A DNA stretch of 64,000 nt from Homalodisca vitripennis (GCF_021130785.1 NW_025778018.1:1-64000), one strand, 5' to 3'. Positions 24,841-33,290 are shown, counted from the stretch's first letter. Notes: a model not told the origin generated them from the sequence alone. Numbers and translations: made by a program.

Positions 24841-25575
24841 TCATTCTTTCGACAATCTTAAATATATTGTTGTTTTACTCTCATTATTTAATAAATTTCC
24901 CTCAGAGTCTTGTATAGTTAGAACGATTTTTTGAATTCTTTTAATATTTTTTCTAATTGGAATATAATCGATTTCATTCGGTTTTTCACTGATTTTTGAT
25001 CCATAAGCAACATTTGGGAAAAAAGTGTACAAAATTTCAGATTCTTTGTGAAGATGTTCGGTATGATTTTCAAAACTAGGTTCAACGAGATTACAATGTA
25101 CTTCAATTACATCGAACGGTCTAAATTTTGGCGTTTTATTTCCTAAATATACCTGATTTGGCTCAATAGTTTCTTGAACAAACCCTAACAAATCTACAAT
25201 AATTGCTGAAAACATTATTCTTACTGGTGATTTTATTTGAATTTTATTAGAGAGATAATTTTTTTGCATTTCAAACTTGTTTTCGTCAAAGTTTAAAGAT
25301 TTATCTGATTGTTTGAATGTTTTCAGATAATTTTTAAGGGAATTTTTTATTTGATCGAAAGTATAATATCCTTTGTTTAAACCATAATATTTTGTTACGT
25401 TCTTCTCACTAAATCCTATACAATAAGGAGAACTTTCACTAATATTTATTACAAAATTGTCAGAATAAAAACCGCTTAAACCGATAAAATAATTTGATTC
25501 TTCCTCTAAGTGTATAGGATGTTCCAAGTTTAAAAATAATTGAGAGCTTTCTGAAGTCAACTTGAACAGCTTCAT
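24841..25575 (-). CDS. Penton-like minor capsid protein (copy 1)
   Basis: A 244-residue, beta-rich protein. Its place beside the packaging ATPase and its size fit the single jelly-roll penton (minor capsid) protein of Polintons and adintoviruses. Visible features are the FYSDNFVINISESS and YYGLNKGYYTFDQIKNSL stretches and a C-terminal half rich in alternating hydrophobic residues. The fold assignment is inferred from synteny and length; I see no diagnostic catalytic motif. It is transcribed divergently from the ATPase gene with 40 bp between starts. Its start context (GAAAATGAAG) is one of the few that lacks TAAATGG. Intact here, broken in copy 2. Confidence 0.7.
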   Translation of the reverse strand: MKLFKLTSESSQLFLNLEHPIHLEEESNYFIGLSGFYSDNFVINISESSPYCIGFSEKNVTKYYGLNKGYYTFDQIKNSLKNYLKTFKQSDKSLNFDENKFEMQKNYLSNKIQIKSPVRIMFSAIIVDLLGFVQETIEPNQVYLGNKTPKFRPFDVIEVHCNLVEPSFENHTEHLHKESEILYTFFPNVAYGSKISEKPNEIDYIPIRKNIKRIQKIVLTIQDSEGNLLNNESKTTIYLRLSKE

Positions 25576-25615
25576 TTTCGCAAGCGTTGCTTCAAGATGA
25601 AAATCTTCTATTTAA

Positions 25616-26279
25616 ATGGAGAAATTTTTAAAGCAAAAAGATCAGATAAAACTTCAAACGTTTGAAGAAAATAAGAAAGATCAACCAATCAGATTGTTAA
25701 TTGTTGGTTCAAGTGGATGTGGAAAAAACAACTTTATTATTGAATTTTATCTACAATAGGTTGATTCCTTATTCCAATTTGTATGTTTTTAGTAAATCTT
25801 TAGAACAAGACGCCTATAAAAAATTACAAGAAAGATTTGAAAATATTGAGAAAAACTTAAACAAAAAAATATCACATTTTTATAATGCTTCTGAGGACAT
25901 AGTTCCGTTAAGCGAATGTAAACCCAATTCGTTAATCGTTTTTGATAATTGTATTTTAGAAAATCAAGACGTTATTAAGGAATATTTCGTAATGTCCCGT
26001 CACAAAAACATATCTTGTATCTATCTTTCCCAATGCTTTTCAAAGGTTGATAAACAAGTTATTAGAAATAATTTGAATATGTTGTGTGTTTTTAAGCAAG
26101 ACGATCACTATTCGAGAAAGATTTACAACAATTATGTGGGATCTGATATGAGTTTTAACCACTTTAATGAATTATGTGATAAAATTTGGAAAGAAGACTA
26201 CGGATTTTTAACTATTAATCTAACTTTGAAGCCTAAAAATGGTAAATATTTGAATAAATTTTCCAATATAAACGTGTGA
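25616..26279 (+). pseudogene. FtsK/HerA-type packaging ATPase, frameshifted (copy 1)
   Basis: A32-like DNA-packaging ATPase. The Walker A region (GSSGCGK) is interrupted by an extra A in the run at 25733-25738, shifting the frame inside the P-loop. Downstream coding sense continues to 26279. In addition, the Walker B segment reads LIVFDNCIL here against LIVFDDCIL in copy 2, so a second acidic position is lost. Both changes argue that this copy is dead rather than a sequencing error alone. The start at 25616 lies in ATTTAAATGG. This enzyme would pump the linear genome into the capsid. Confidence 0.9.
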
Positions 26280-26289
26280 TAATCTAGTT

Positions 26290-26545
26290 GTTTTCATGTT
26301 TTTACGTTCACGTTCCACGTTCACGTTCATGTTTCACGTTCATGTTTCACGTTCACGTTTCGTGTTCACGTTTCCACGTTCCACGTTCACGTTTTACGTT
26401 CCGTGTTCACGTTTCGTGTTCTCGTTTTCACGTTTCGTGTTTCACGTTCGTGTTTCACGTTCCACGTTCGTGTTTCACGTTCCACGTTCACGTTTTACGT
26501 TCCGTGTTCACGTTTCGTGTTCACGTTTTACGTTCCACGTTTAAA
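26290..26545 (+). repeat. TTCACG-type hexamer/heptamer array (copy 1)
   Basis: About 255 bp is built almost only from the words TTCACG, TTCCACG, TTTCACG, TTCGTG, TTTCGTG, TTCATG and TTTACG, with no fixed higher-order period. It is CpG-rich in a very AT-rich element and strongly strand-asymmetric. It lies between the ATPase and the PLA2-domain gene. Copy 2 has an array at the same place whose word order differs. Open frames across it (Phe/Val/Ser/Arg-rich) are repeat artefacts. Confidence 0.9.
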
Positions 26546-26559
26546 ATTTTCCTAAATAA

Positions 26560-27867
26560 ATGGCGAACGTAACTTCAGAAGAAGCAAAAAAACTTGATCA
26601 AATAGAAAAGAAATTAATCAAAGAATTTAAAGAACAGATTCGAATTGATGAAAAAGAACAAGAATTTATTCAAAAAATTAATCAACCTGTAACTTCTGCA
26701 ATAAAAAATGTTGAGGGCAAAATTGAAAATGTTTTAAGCGATAATCAAAATTTGATGAATTTGGTTCCAGTTGTACGACAATTTGCTGATATTTCGATAC
26801 CAGAATCTGAGTTTGAATTGCCAAAATTACCATCTTCAACACCATTTAGACCTCGAATCATTGAAGACTCTACCATAGTTGAACCAATAAGTCCTGGAAC
26901 AACGGATATAATAATTGGTGAAATTGGTAAAAAATTTCTTCCTAGAGCAAAGGATGATAAATTTGGTTTGTATTGGGACAGAAAAAAGAACAGTTTTATG
27001 ATTGGAAATTTGCCCGTGAATTTTGAGCATAATGATATCATTATTAATGAAAAAACATATGAAGGAACTCAAGGTTTATGGAGATTATTAACAGGCACTG
27101 ATGTTCCAAAAGACGGTTTATATTCTGAAGAAGACTTGAAAAAGTATACTGAAATTTTATGGAAATCTGATTCAATTTACAAAAATAATGATCCATCAAC
27201 TAAGAAACCAAAGTCAAGTAAAGGTAAAAAATATCTCAATTTGATTAAACCAATTTGGGAAAAACGAATCGAAGGATCAGGTGTGAGAAAATACAATGAT
27301 AATAAGATTGAGTACAGATATATCGACGATTTGACAAAACTCGATGGAATTATTAATTATATTTATGCTCAAGAAAAGGCTGGAAACAACAATTTTTTGA
27401 ACGAAAAGAAAGCGATTAAAGATTTTATTTCGAACAAACTTGATGAAATGATTGAAAAACCTGATGGAATTAAATATTTAAAACGAGTTTTGCCGGCAAT
27501 AAGTTCATCTATGATTGAAGGTAGTGGACTTTTGAATGATTTTATCAACAATTTACCTTTTGAATTACACGTACCAACTTATCAGTATCTGGGGCCTGGC
27601 ACAAAACTCGAAAAAAGACTAAAAAGAGGAGATCCTGGTATAAATAAATTAGATCAAGCTGCTATGGAACACGATATTTTTTATGCAAAACATAGAGACA
27701 CAAATTCCAGACATATCGCAGATAAAGTTTTGCAAGATAAGGCAATGGATAGATTTTTATCAAAAGATGCTAGTTTAGGTGAAAGATTTGTTGCGCTTCC
27801 AACAGCTGGAGCAATGTTTTTGAAGAGAAAACTAGGAATGGGAATCGAAGAGAACTTGAAATTTTAA
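26560..27867 (+). CDS. Minor virion protein with parvovirus-type phospholipase A2 domain (copy 1)
   Basis: A 435-residue protein. The N-terminus is a charged helical region (1-60). Residues 134-205 hold a FGLYWD...FMIGN...GTQGLWRLL block that recurs in arthropod Polinton proteins. The C-terminal domain (about 342-400) has the Ca-loop YLGPGT (343-348) and the catalytic HD pair H371-D372 within HDIFY, the signature of parvovirus VP1 PLA2. In parvoviruses this domain breaches endosomal membranes; a similar entry role here is inference. Two IEGSG motifs (237-241 and 319-323) resemble adenain cleavage sites, the second just before the PLA2 domain. The start is in AAATAAATGG, after the hexamer array. 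Confidence 0.9.
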   Translation: MANVTSEEAKKLDQIEKKLIKEFKEQIRIDEKEQEFIQKINQPVTSAIKNVEGKIENVLSDNQNLMNLVPVVRQFADISIPESEFELPKLPSSTPFRPRIIEDSTIVEPISPGTTDIIIGEIGKKFLPRAKDDKFGLYWDRKKNSFMIGNLPVNFEHNDIIINEKTYEGTQGLWRLLTGTDVPKDGLYSEEDLKKYTEILWKSDSIYKNNDPSTKKPKSSKGKKYLNLIKPIWEKRIEGSGVRKYNDNKIEYRYIDDLTKLDGIINYIYAQEKAGNNNFLNEKKAIKDFISNKLDEMIEKPDGIKYLKRVLPAISSSMIEGSGLLNDFINNLPFELHVPTYQYLGPGTKLEKRLKRGDPGINKLDQAAMEHDIFYAKHRDTNSRHIADKVLQDKAMDRFLSKDASLGERFVALPTAGAMFLKRKLGMGIEENLKF

Positions 27868-27875
27868 CTATATAA

Positions 27876-28334
27876 ATGGAGGTGAACGTAAACTTCAGCA
27901 AAAATCAGAAAGAAAAAATAAAATCCGCTTTTAAGAAGAAAATACCCGTTAGTATTCAATTTAAAATAGATCAACTAAAAAATGGCGAAGATAAGATATT
28001 TTTAACAAATAGACAATACAATAAACTCGAAAAACATAAGAAAAACAATAAAGGAACCAGAATAGAATTTTCTTATAATCAGTTGAAAGAACTCAAAAAT
28101 GGTGGACTTTTGAAAGATTTATTAGATTTTGGAGAAAATATTCCAGTTGTTAAAAATGTTGTTCCTTATGTTCGTAAAGCTGCTCCAATCGTTAAAAAAG
28201 ATGTGATTCCTATTGTTCGAAACATTTTAAATTGGTTAGATAAAGAGTTGGAAGATGTTACAGGATCTGGATTAGATGAAAAAACTTTGAATTACGTGAA
28301 ATCAAACATTGAAAAAAAAAATTTAAACCTTTAA
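27876..28334 (+). CDS. Small basic virion protein, possible pVI/core-like (copy 1)
   Basis: A 152-residue protein, strongly basic over the first 75 residues. It then has a Gly-Gly-Leu-Leu helix (about 84-95), a Val/Pro-rich segment (VPYVRKAAPIVKKDVIP) and a GSGL motif near residue 133 that may be a protease site. This layout is common for small Polinton capsid-associated proteins between the PLA2 and protease genes. The start lies in TATATAAATGG, 8 bp after the previous stop. The last codons are AAT TTA AAC CTT and then a stop. The heptamer T TTA AAC at 28322-28328 is in the correct phase for a -1 frameshift into the protease frame. Copy 2 has one A fewer just upstream and ends three residues earlier. 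Confidence 0.8.
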   Translation: MEVNVNFSKNQKEKIKSAFKKKIPVSIQFKIDQLKNGEDKIFLTNRQYNKLEKHKKNNKGTRIEFSYNQLKELKNGGLLKDLLDFGENIPVVKNVVPYVRKAAPIVKKDVIPIVRNILNWLDKELEDVTGSGLDEKTLNYVKSNIEKKNLNL

Positions 28335-28345
28335 CATTCGGGGAA

Positions 28346-28741
28346 TTGGAAGAAATCTGCAAAAATATTAAACATTTTAGAGGAATCTTCATGAGAGATA
28401 CATTACCTGAAAAAGTTAAGAAATTTGAATGTGGAATTGTGAATTTAGACTCGATTATGGGAAGTGGAACACATTGGATTTGTTATTATAAAAATGATAA
28501 GAATGCATATTATTTTGATTCGTATGGAAGAATTGAGGACAAACCACCTATAGAATTGATTAAATATTTGAAAAAATCAAGCGTCTATTACAATGATTCT
28601 CAGATTCAAGACTATAAAGATCCCCCAATTTGTGGTCATTTATGTGTTTTTGTTTTGAATGAACTGAGTACTGGTAAAGATTTTAAAGAAGTTGTTAACA
28701 AATTATTGCTTAATAAATATGGATTCACAAAATATTTTTGA
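28346..28741 (+). CDS. Adenain-like maturation cysteine protease (copy 1)
   Basis: Adenovirus-type protease (C5/Ulp1-like). From the open frame at 28346 the catalytic residues are H43 (GTHW), D58 (FDSYG), Q88 (IQDY) and C96 (PPICGHLC). The family N-terminal box FRGIFMRDTLP is present. There is no ATG before residue 16 (ATG at 28391): the frame is closed by TGA at 28310-28312 and opens inside the A-run. The conserved N-terminal part (LTFGELEEIC...) can therefore be made only by a -1 shift from the upstream gene or by a non-AUG start. Translation from 28391 would give a 116-residue form lacking that part. It would cut capsid precursors at the GSG motifs seen in neighbouring proteins. Confidence 0.9.
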   Translation: MEEICKNIKHFRGIFMRDTLPEKVKKFECGIVNLDSIMGSGTHWICYYKNDKNAYYFDSYGRIEDKPPIELIKYLKKSSVYYNDSQIQDYKDPPICGHLCVFVLNELSTGKDFKEVVNKLLLNKYGFTKYF

Positions 28742-29852
28742 CGTATTTGGAACACAAATTATTCAAAATGTAGATAATAGTTTGAATTTTGATAGTTTGA
28801 GAAATGAGTTTGATAACAAGTTAGAAAATGTATTACAAAACCTTCCAGATTCAGATATGTTTGCTGTCGAGATTGAAGATTTTAAAGCAGAATATGATAA
28901 CAAACTTGCAAATTTCATGAGTTCAAATGAAGTTGCTGATAAAATAAAAACATTGGAAAAAGAAGTTGATGATGGTGTAAAAAAATTATTTACCAATTTA
29001 ATGTCTCACATCGAAAAAGCTGATGAAATTACTGAAGCGATCAAAGTTGAAAAGAATTATGTTAGTTTGGCTAATAAGAAAAGAATTGTCGGTGTTCGAC
29101 CTGGTATTGACAAACATGATGTTGTTGTTAAAGAACAAATTTTAAAACCTCTAAAATTATCAGAAAACATCGATATTGTTGATTTACATGATCCGAATGT
29201 TAAAAATGCCTTAGATTTTAAAGGAAAAAGAATTAGCGGTGTTAGTAAAGGAATTAATCCATTTGATGTTGTTGTAATGATTCAATTAGAAGATCCTATT
29301 AAAATGTTTAATGAACTAAAACAAAATTATGAGAATCATAAACAGCATGTTAAAGATTTTACAACAGAAGTCTATGAAAAACTTGATGAAAGAAGTAAAA
29401 GATCTATAGAAAATTGTGATGAAAAATTTACAAATTTTGAGGAAAATTTCAATCTATATAAAGGCGATCTTTATGGAAAAATAACAAACTTTTTGGAACA
29501 TTTCGCTAAATTTCAAGAGGGTTTTAATGAAACCGATAGAAAAAATGGTGAAGTTTTTAAAAGAGTAGTTACTAATCAATCTTTACTTCATGATAAATTA
29601 ATTAAACTAGAAGAAAACTTTGGCGAAATTAATGAAAAAGTTATAAAAAATAAGCAGTCTTTTGATAAGTTTAGTTTAGATGCCACAAAAACTTTTGAGA
29701 ATATTGATCATAAACTCGTTGAATACAACGATTTATATCTCGATAAAGTAAATAAACTAGAAGAAAACTTTAATAAATTTAAAGAAGATGTCGATAAAAC
29801 TTTTGAAAACATCGACAACAGATTTAATGGAGTAGGTGGTTACGATGACTAA
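28719..29852 (+). CDS. Fibre/spike-like coiled-coil protein (copy 1)
   Basis: A 377-residue protein from the ATG at 28719, chosen because it sits in AATAAATATGG; it overlaps the protease by 23 bp. Two beta-type repeats, NKKRIVGVRPGIDKHDVVVK (119-138) and the similar KRISGVSKGINPFDVVVMIQ (170-189), resemble the KRI-x-V-x2-G-x4-D repeats of trimeric phage and virus fibres. The C-terminal 180 residues are long heptad-type coiled coil with repeated KLEENF and FENID units. A trimeric fibre or spike role is inferred. The coiled coil from residue 230 to about 350 is quite different from copy 2, while both ends match. Confidence 0.75.
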   Translation: MDSQNIFDVFGTQIIQNVDNSLNFDSLRNEFDNKLENVLQNLPDSDMFAVEIEDFKAEYDNKLANFMSSNEVADKIKTLEKEVDDGVKKLFTNLMSHIEKADEITEAIKVEKNYVSLANKKRIVGVRPGIDKHDVVVKEQILKPLKLSENIDIVDLHDPNVKNALDFKGKRISGVSKGINPFDVVVMIQLEDPIKMFNELKQNYENHKQHVKDFTTEVYEKLDERSKRSIENCDEKFTNFEENFNLYKGDLYGKITNFLEHFAKFQEGFNETDRKNGEVFKRVVTNQSLLHDKLIKLEENFGEINEKVIKNKQSFDKFSLDATKTFENIDHKLVEYNDLYLDKVNKLEENFNKFKEDVDKTFENIDNRFNGVGGYDD

Positions 29853-29866
29853 TTTTCCTTATATAA

Positions 29867-30010
29867 ATGGCGCTCATATATTGTGTGAGATGTAAAGAGA
29901 AAACTGCCACAAACGATATAAAATACTATGCAAATATCAATGGAGTTAAGAGAATTTCTGGAAAATGTGCTGAATGTAACGCAAAAAAGAGCCAATTTAT
30001 AAAAACTTGA
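29867..30010 (+). CDS. 47-aa zinc-ribbon protein, DUF5679/pX-like (copy 1)
   Basis: A tiny gene. It has a CVRC (6-9) ... KT ... NG ... CAEC (34-37) ... KSQFIK pattern. This fits DUF5679-type zinc ribbons recalled from adintovirus core-protein (pX-like) genes, and it closely matches the N-terminus of this element's integrase. The start is in TATATAAATGG, 14 bp after the previous stop. Copy 2 preserves the gene with only conservative changes. Its likely role is DNA binding or condensation in the virion, or as a partner of the integrase; this is inference. Confidence 0.8.
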   Translation: MALIYCVRCKEKTATNDIKYYANINGVKRISGKCAECNAKKSQFIKT

Positions 30011-30038
30011 TTTTGAAATTTTTTCTTAATAAATAGAG

Positions 30039-30437
30039 ATGGCGGGACATTACAGTGCTTTCGATCTTTTTATAATGCAACACGAAAGAGATTTGAAAAA
30101 AGAACATTGGGATGACATTTCTCAAAAATATGAATTATCCGAAGATATGATGAGATTATACGTAAACAAATTGAATTGGTATAACATTGCAAAATATCAA
30201 ACTTTATCATCAGAGTTCATTCAAGAAAATATACATTATCAATTAAAAGATCATATGTCTGTTCTTTGTCTCTATCAACACTTGAGTATAAAGTTTTTGG
30301 ATGAAAATAAAGATACAGTTGATTGGAACAATATTATAGATAGCGGTTACTATCCTGTGCAGATTTTATTGAAATATGTGACCGAGATCGCAAAATTTAA
30401 GGAAGAGAATCCTGAATATGACGAAGTAGATCATTAA
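30039..30437 (+). CDS. 132-aa protein with W-x2-I / LS-x2-FI repeats (copy 1)
   Basis: An acidic, mostly helical 132-residue protein. It shows short repeated units of the form W-D/N-x-I-x(4-6)-L-S-x2-F-I (WDDISQKYELSEDMM, WYNIAKYQTLSSEFI, WNNIIDSGYYPVQIL), resembling helical repeats in several large DNA-virus proteins. The function is unknown. It lies between the zinc-ribbon and capsid genes, with AATAAATAGAGATGG at the start. Copy 2 has a stop at codon 29, so the gene may be dispensable or lost there. Confidence 0.7.
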   Translation: MAGHYSAFDLFIMQHERDLKKEHWDDISQKYELSEDMMRLYVNKLNWYNIAKYQTLSSEFIQENIHYQLKDHMSVLCLYQHLSIKFLDENKDTVDWNNIIDSGYYPVQILLKYVTEIAKFKEENPEYDEVDH

Positions 30438-30558
30438 AAATGACTCTAATCTTTTTAATTATTTTACTAAAATTTATATCTTTTCTTATAAAAACGTACA
30501 TTAGATCGATGAAAAAATGATACACGATGTTTAAAATTTCTAAATTTTCTCTTATTAA

Positions 30559-31752
30559 ATGGCGGACTACAGAAAATATGCTAGTGATATTGAAAGGGCG
30601 GAGTTTAAAAATTTCTATCCAATTAGTAAACAACATTTGAATGAACCGAATAAAAGAACTGAGTTTAATATTGATTTTGGAGATAACTTTTGCTCGTCTA
30701 ACTTCCAGTTTTATATTTCTGGAACTTTAACAAAACAAGATGGTCAAGCATATCTTGGAACTGATAATGTTAGATTAATCGATAATTTTATACCGTTTTT
30801 ATTTTCTAAGATTGAAGTAAGAAAACACAATAAATTGATAGAAGAAGTCGAAAACTGTGGCCAATTAAGCACAATTAAAGGAACTATTTCGTATTCAAAA
30901 AGTGATGTTATTTCTCAAACTTCTAATGGCTTTGAATCAGATTTTAAATTTGGTGTTTTTGAAGCAGCTGGAAATTTATCTCATTTTGGATTAGGATTTT
31001 TTGAAAATGTTACTATTCCGATCTATAAAGGAGGATTTTATCTAAGTTTTATAAGAGCAGAAGACGATGATGTGATTCTGAAGACTGCAACTGGAAATGT
31101 TATGCCTGTTGATGGAAAAATAACAATTACAGATTTTTTTATTAGAGTTCCAATGATTGATTATAAAATCACGAGTAAAATAAGGTTGATTGATGAAATT
31201 ACAAAAAGTCAAAACATTATGTTTAATTTTCTAGATTGGCAATGTATTGAACAAAAAGGTATTTCCGGAACAACTTATTCGTTCGATATCACAAATATTT
31301 ATAGAAATATCTTCAATCCCAAGTTCGTTATCATAGGTTTTCAAACAGGTAGACAGAATAATCAAGAAAAAAATCCTTCAAAGTTTGATAGTTTGGATGT
31401 AAAAAATATCAGAGTAAAATTGAACGGTTCTTATTATCCAGATGAATTACAAAATTTAAACATTTCCGGAGGTCTTTTCAGAATCATGTATCAGATGTAT
31501 CAAGATTTTAAGAAAGTTTACTGTAATAATAAGGAAATGTATTACAATCCTAAAGAATTTTTAGCGAATAGACCTATTTATGTCATTGATACAACAAAGA
31601 GTTTGACAAATATTTCTGGTTCAAAGAACGATATAATTATCAATATGGATTTTCAAAAAGCTGTTACAAACTCGACATGTTATGTGGTTGTGGTTTCTGA
31701 GAAATTTTTAGCCTATGATGTGATTAAGAACGATATTAGAGAAATTCAGTAA
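30559..31752 (+). CDS. MCP: Major capsid protein, double jelly-roll hexon type (copy 1)
   Basis: A 397-residue, beta-rich protein. The stretch NVRLIDNFIPFLFSKIEVRKHN (about 75-96), followed by GQLSTIKGTISYSKSD, matches the conserved first-barrel pattern of arthropod Polinton/adintovirus hexons as I recall it. The C-terminal half (FQTGRQNN...VKNIRVKLNGSYYP...FRIMYQMY) continues the same family pattern. It would form the trimeric capsomers of an icosahedral particle. The start lies in TATTAAATGG after a 120-bp AT-rich gap. Both copies are intact, with three to four residue differences, so the capsid gene is among the best kept. Confidence 0.85.
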   Translation: MADYRKYASDIERAEFKNFYPISKQHLNEPNKRTEFNIDFGDNFCSSNFQFYISGTLTKQDGQAYLGTDNVRLIDNFIPFLFSKIEVRKHNKLIEEVENCGQLSTIKGTISYSKSDVISQTSNGFESDFKFGVFEAAGNLSHFGLGFFENVTIPIYKGGFYLSFIRAEDDDVILKTATGNVMPVDGKITITDFFIRVPMIDYKITSKIRLIDEITKSQNIMFNFLDWQCIEQKGISGTTYSFDITNIYRNIFNPKFVIIGFQTGRQNNQEKNPSKFDSLDVKNIRVKLNGSYYPDELQNLNISGGLFRIMYQMYQDFKKVYCNNKEMYYNPKEFLANRPIYVIDTTKSLTNISGSKNDIIINMDFQKAVTNSTCYVVVVSEKFLAYDVIKNDIREIQ

Positions 31753-33044
31753 AAATCGCGTTATTCGTCGGATAGTTTTAAAACTTTACAGAATTGTTAA
31801 AGACATTGATAAAAGTTTACATTTTAAATTGCATTAAAAAATTTTGAAAAATAGGGATGATATTAGGAAAAAAACTATTTCAAGGTCATGGACCGGAAGT
31901 GGTGATTTTAAAAAATACTTTAATATTTACTGATCCTATATACCAAATTTCATCAAAAAAGCTCCAATAGTTCTCGAGATATAAGAGTTTAAAGATAAGG
32001 GATGATTGGGGTAGATTTTGAAAATTTTGTTATTTTCATGAAATTTTAAGTTGAACTCGCTTGTTTTTGAAGTTTCAGATTTTTCCGATAAAATTTTTTA
32101 TTTTTCTTTGAATATTAAGAAATAGGGGATGATTTCACCCTTATGGATAAGTTAAGTCGAAAGAGTTAAGTATTTACTATATGTGTACCAAATTTCATTA
32201 AAATCGGTTGAGTGGTTTTTTAACAACAAGGTTTGAAATAAATATTGATATTCACTTATTTAATATACATTGGAAACTATAACAGTTCTAATATCGATTG
32301 TAACCATCGATTTTTATTATCGATAAAACTTCGATATTCATAATCGTTTATCGCACGGAAAAAATTTTCATCATGGGCGTTGGCCACGTATAGTCAGTCA
32401 TGCTTGATCCTCCTCTATTTTAACGAAATTTAACAAGATATATCATCAATTAGAAGATTCTAATGTATTTGCAAGTTGAAGAAAGAAGATATAGACTTTA
32501 TATGAAGTAAGAAGATTGTGTGATGTTCTGTGTTTCTTGTTAAAAGTGAAGTGAAGTGTTCCACTGGGCGTTGCCATTCATAGTGTTATTATATTTTATA
32601 AGTTACTTTTATATTTGGGACTCGAAGAAAGACGTTACAAGAAGATTGTGAATTTGTGTAGACAATCTAAACTGTGATAAAACATTGTGTGAAAATAGTG
32701 TTCATTTGTAATACAGAATTAAGTGTTTTTACAGTGATTTCATAGTCTCACACGGCGTGAGAAAAGCAAGGTAATTGTTTGGTGTCACTACTGTCCTTGT
32801 ACCACACACGGCGTGTGCAAAGCAAGGTCAAGCGTTAGTGACACAAACGCCTCTCACATGTTTCAATAAAATGAGATTCGAGGTCAAGCGTTAGTGGTAC
32901 AAACGCTCACAGCAGACGTCACAAATCTACAGTTGATTGAAATAAAATATATGATACCTTTCTTCTTCTCCCATTCCCAATTTCTTAGAAGTTAAGTAGA
33001 TATCGCAAAAACACGAACACTAACAACACTCATTTTGTATGTCT
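31753..33044. other. Conserved 1.3-kb non-coding block of the element (copy 1)
   Basis: No open frame of note, yet nearly identical to 47071-48371. It holds two copies of an ACCAAATTTCATNAAAA phrase (about 31953 and 32186), a TATCGATA octamer (32318-32325) within an ATCGAT-rich patch, two GGGCGTTGSCCA-like words (about 32374 and 32569), two hairpins (32747-32761 and 32803-32817), and repeated GGTCAAGCGTTAGTG phrases. Two AATAAA signals lie near 32870 and 32942. It could be a promoter plus non-coding transcript, or a replication/packaging region. Confidence 0.7.
32747..32817 (+). ncRNA. Pair of related stem-loops with a compensatory change (copy 1)
   Basis: Stem CTCAC/GTGAG around loop ACGGC (32747-32761) is followed by CACAC/GTGTG around the same loop (32803-32817). 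Both are followed by AAAGCAAGGT. The second position of the stem changes T-A to A-T on both sides, so pairing is kept. A protein-binding DNA element is an alternative. Confidence 0.5.
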
Positions 33045-33290
33045 TTAACAATAATTGATGATGTTCATATTATTCTCTTTCATTCCTTCTAAAACTTCAA
33101 AAATATACTCTTTCGCTGATGAAAAATCTCGATTTCTCCCGTAATAATCTTTATAATCGTACACATAATATCCTAAATAGTTGTACAATAGAATGAAATT
33201 ATTTCTATTTATCTCTGTTGTAGAAATGTAAACACAAACATTTGCGCTGAAAAATTTATATCTCGGCAGACTTAGTTCCATAATCTCCAT
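33045..33290 (-). CDS. Conserved 81-aa protein of unknown function (copy 1)
   Basis: An 81-residue protein, aromatic-rich (many Tyr and Phe) with an acidic C-terminal helix (FEVLEGMKENNMN). I do not recognise the family. The start is in TTATAAATGG and lies only 24 bp from the divergent start of the zinc-ribbon gene, so the two share one very compact promoter region. Copy 2 keeps the frame open with about four changes, which supports a real gene. Confidence 0.65.
   Translation of the reverse strand: MEIMELSLPRYKFFSANVCVYISTTEINRNNFILLYNYLGYYVYDYKDYYGRNRDFSSAKEYIFEVLEGMKENNMNIINYC

Noticed and set aside
26288..26572. Phe/Val/Ser/Arg-rich open frames over the hexamer array (also 41746-42026)
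   Set aside because: Open only because the repeat words lack stops; several frames are open at once and word order is not conserved between copies.
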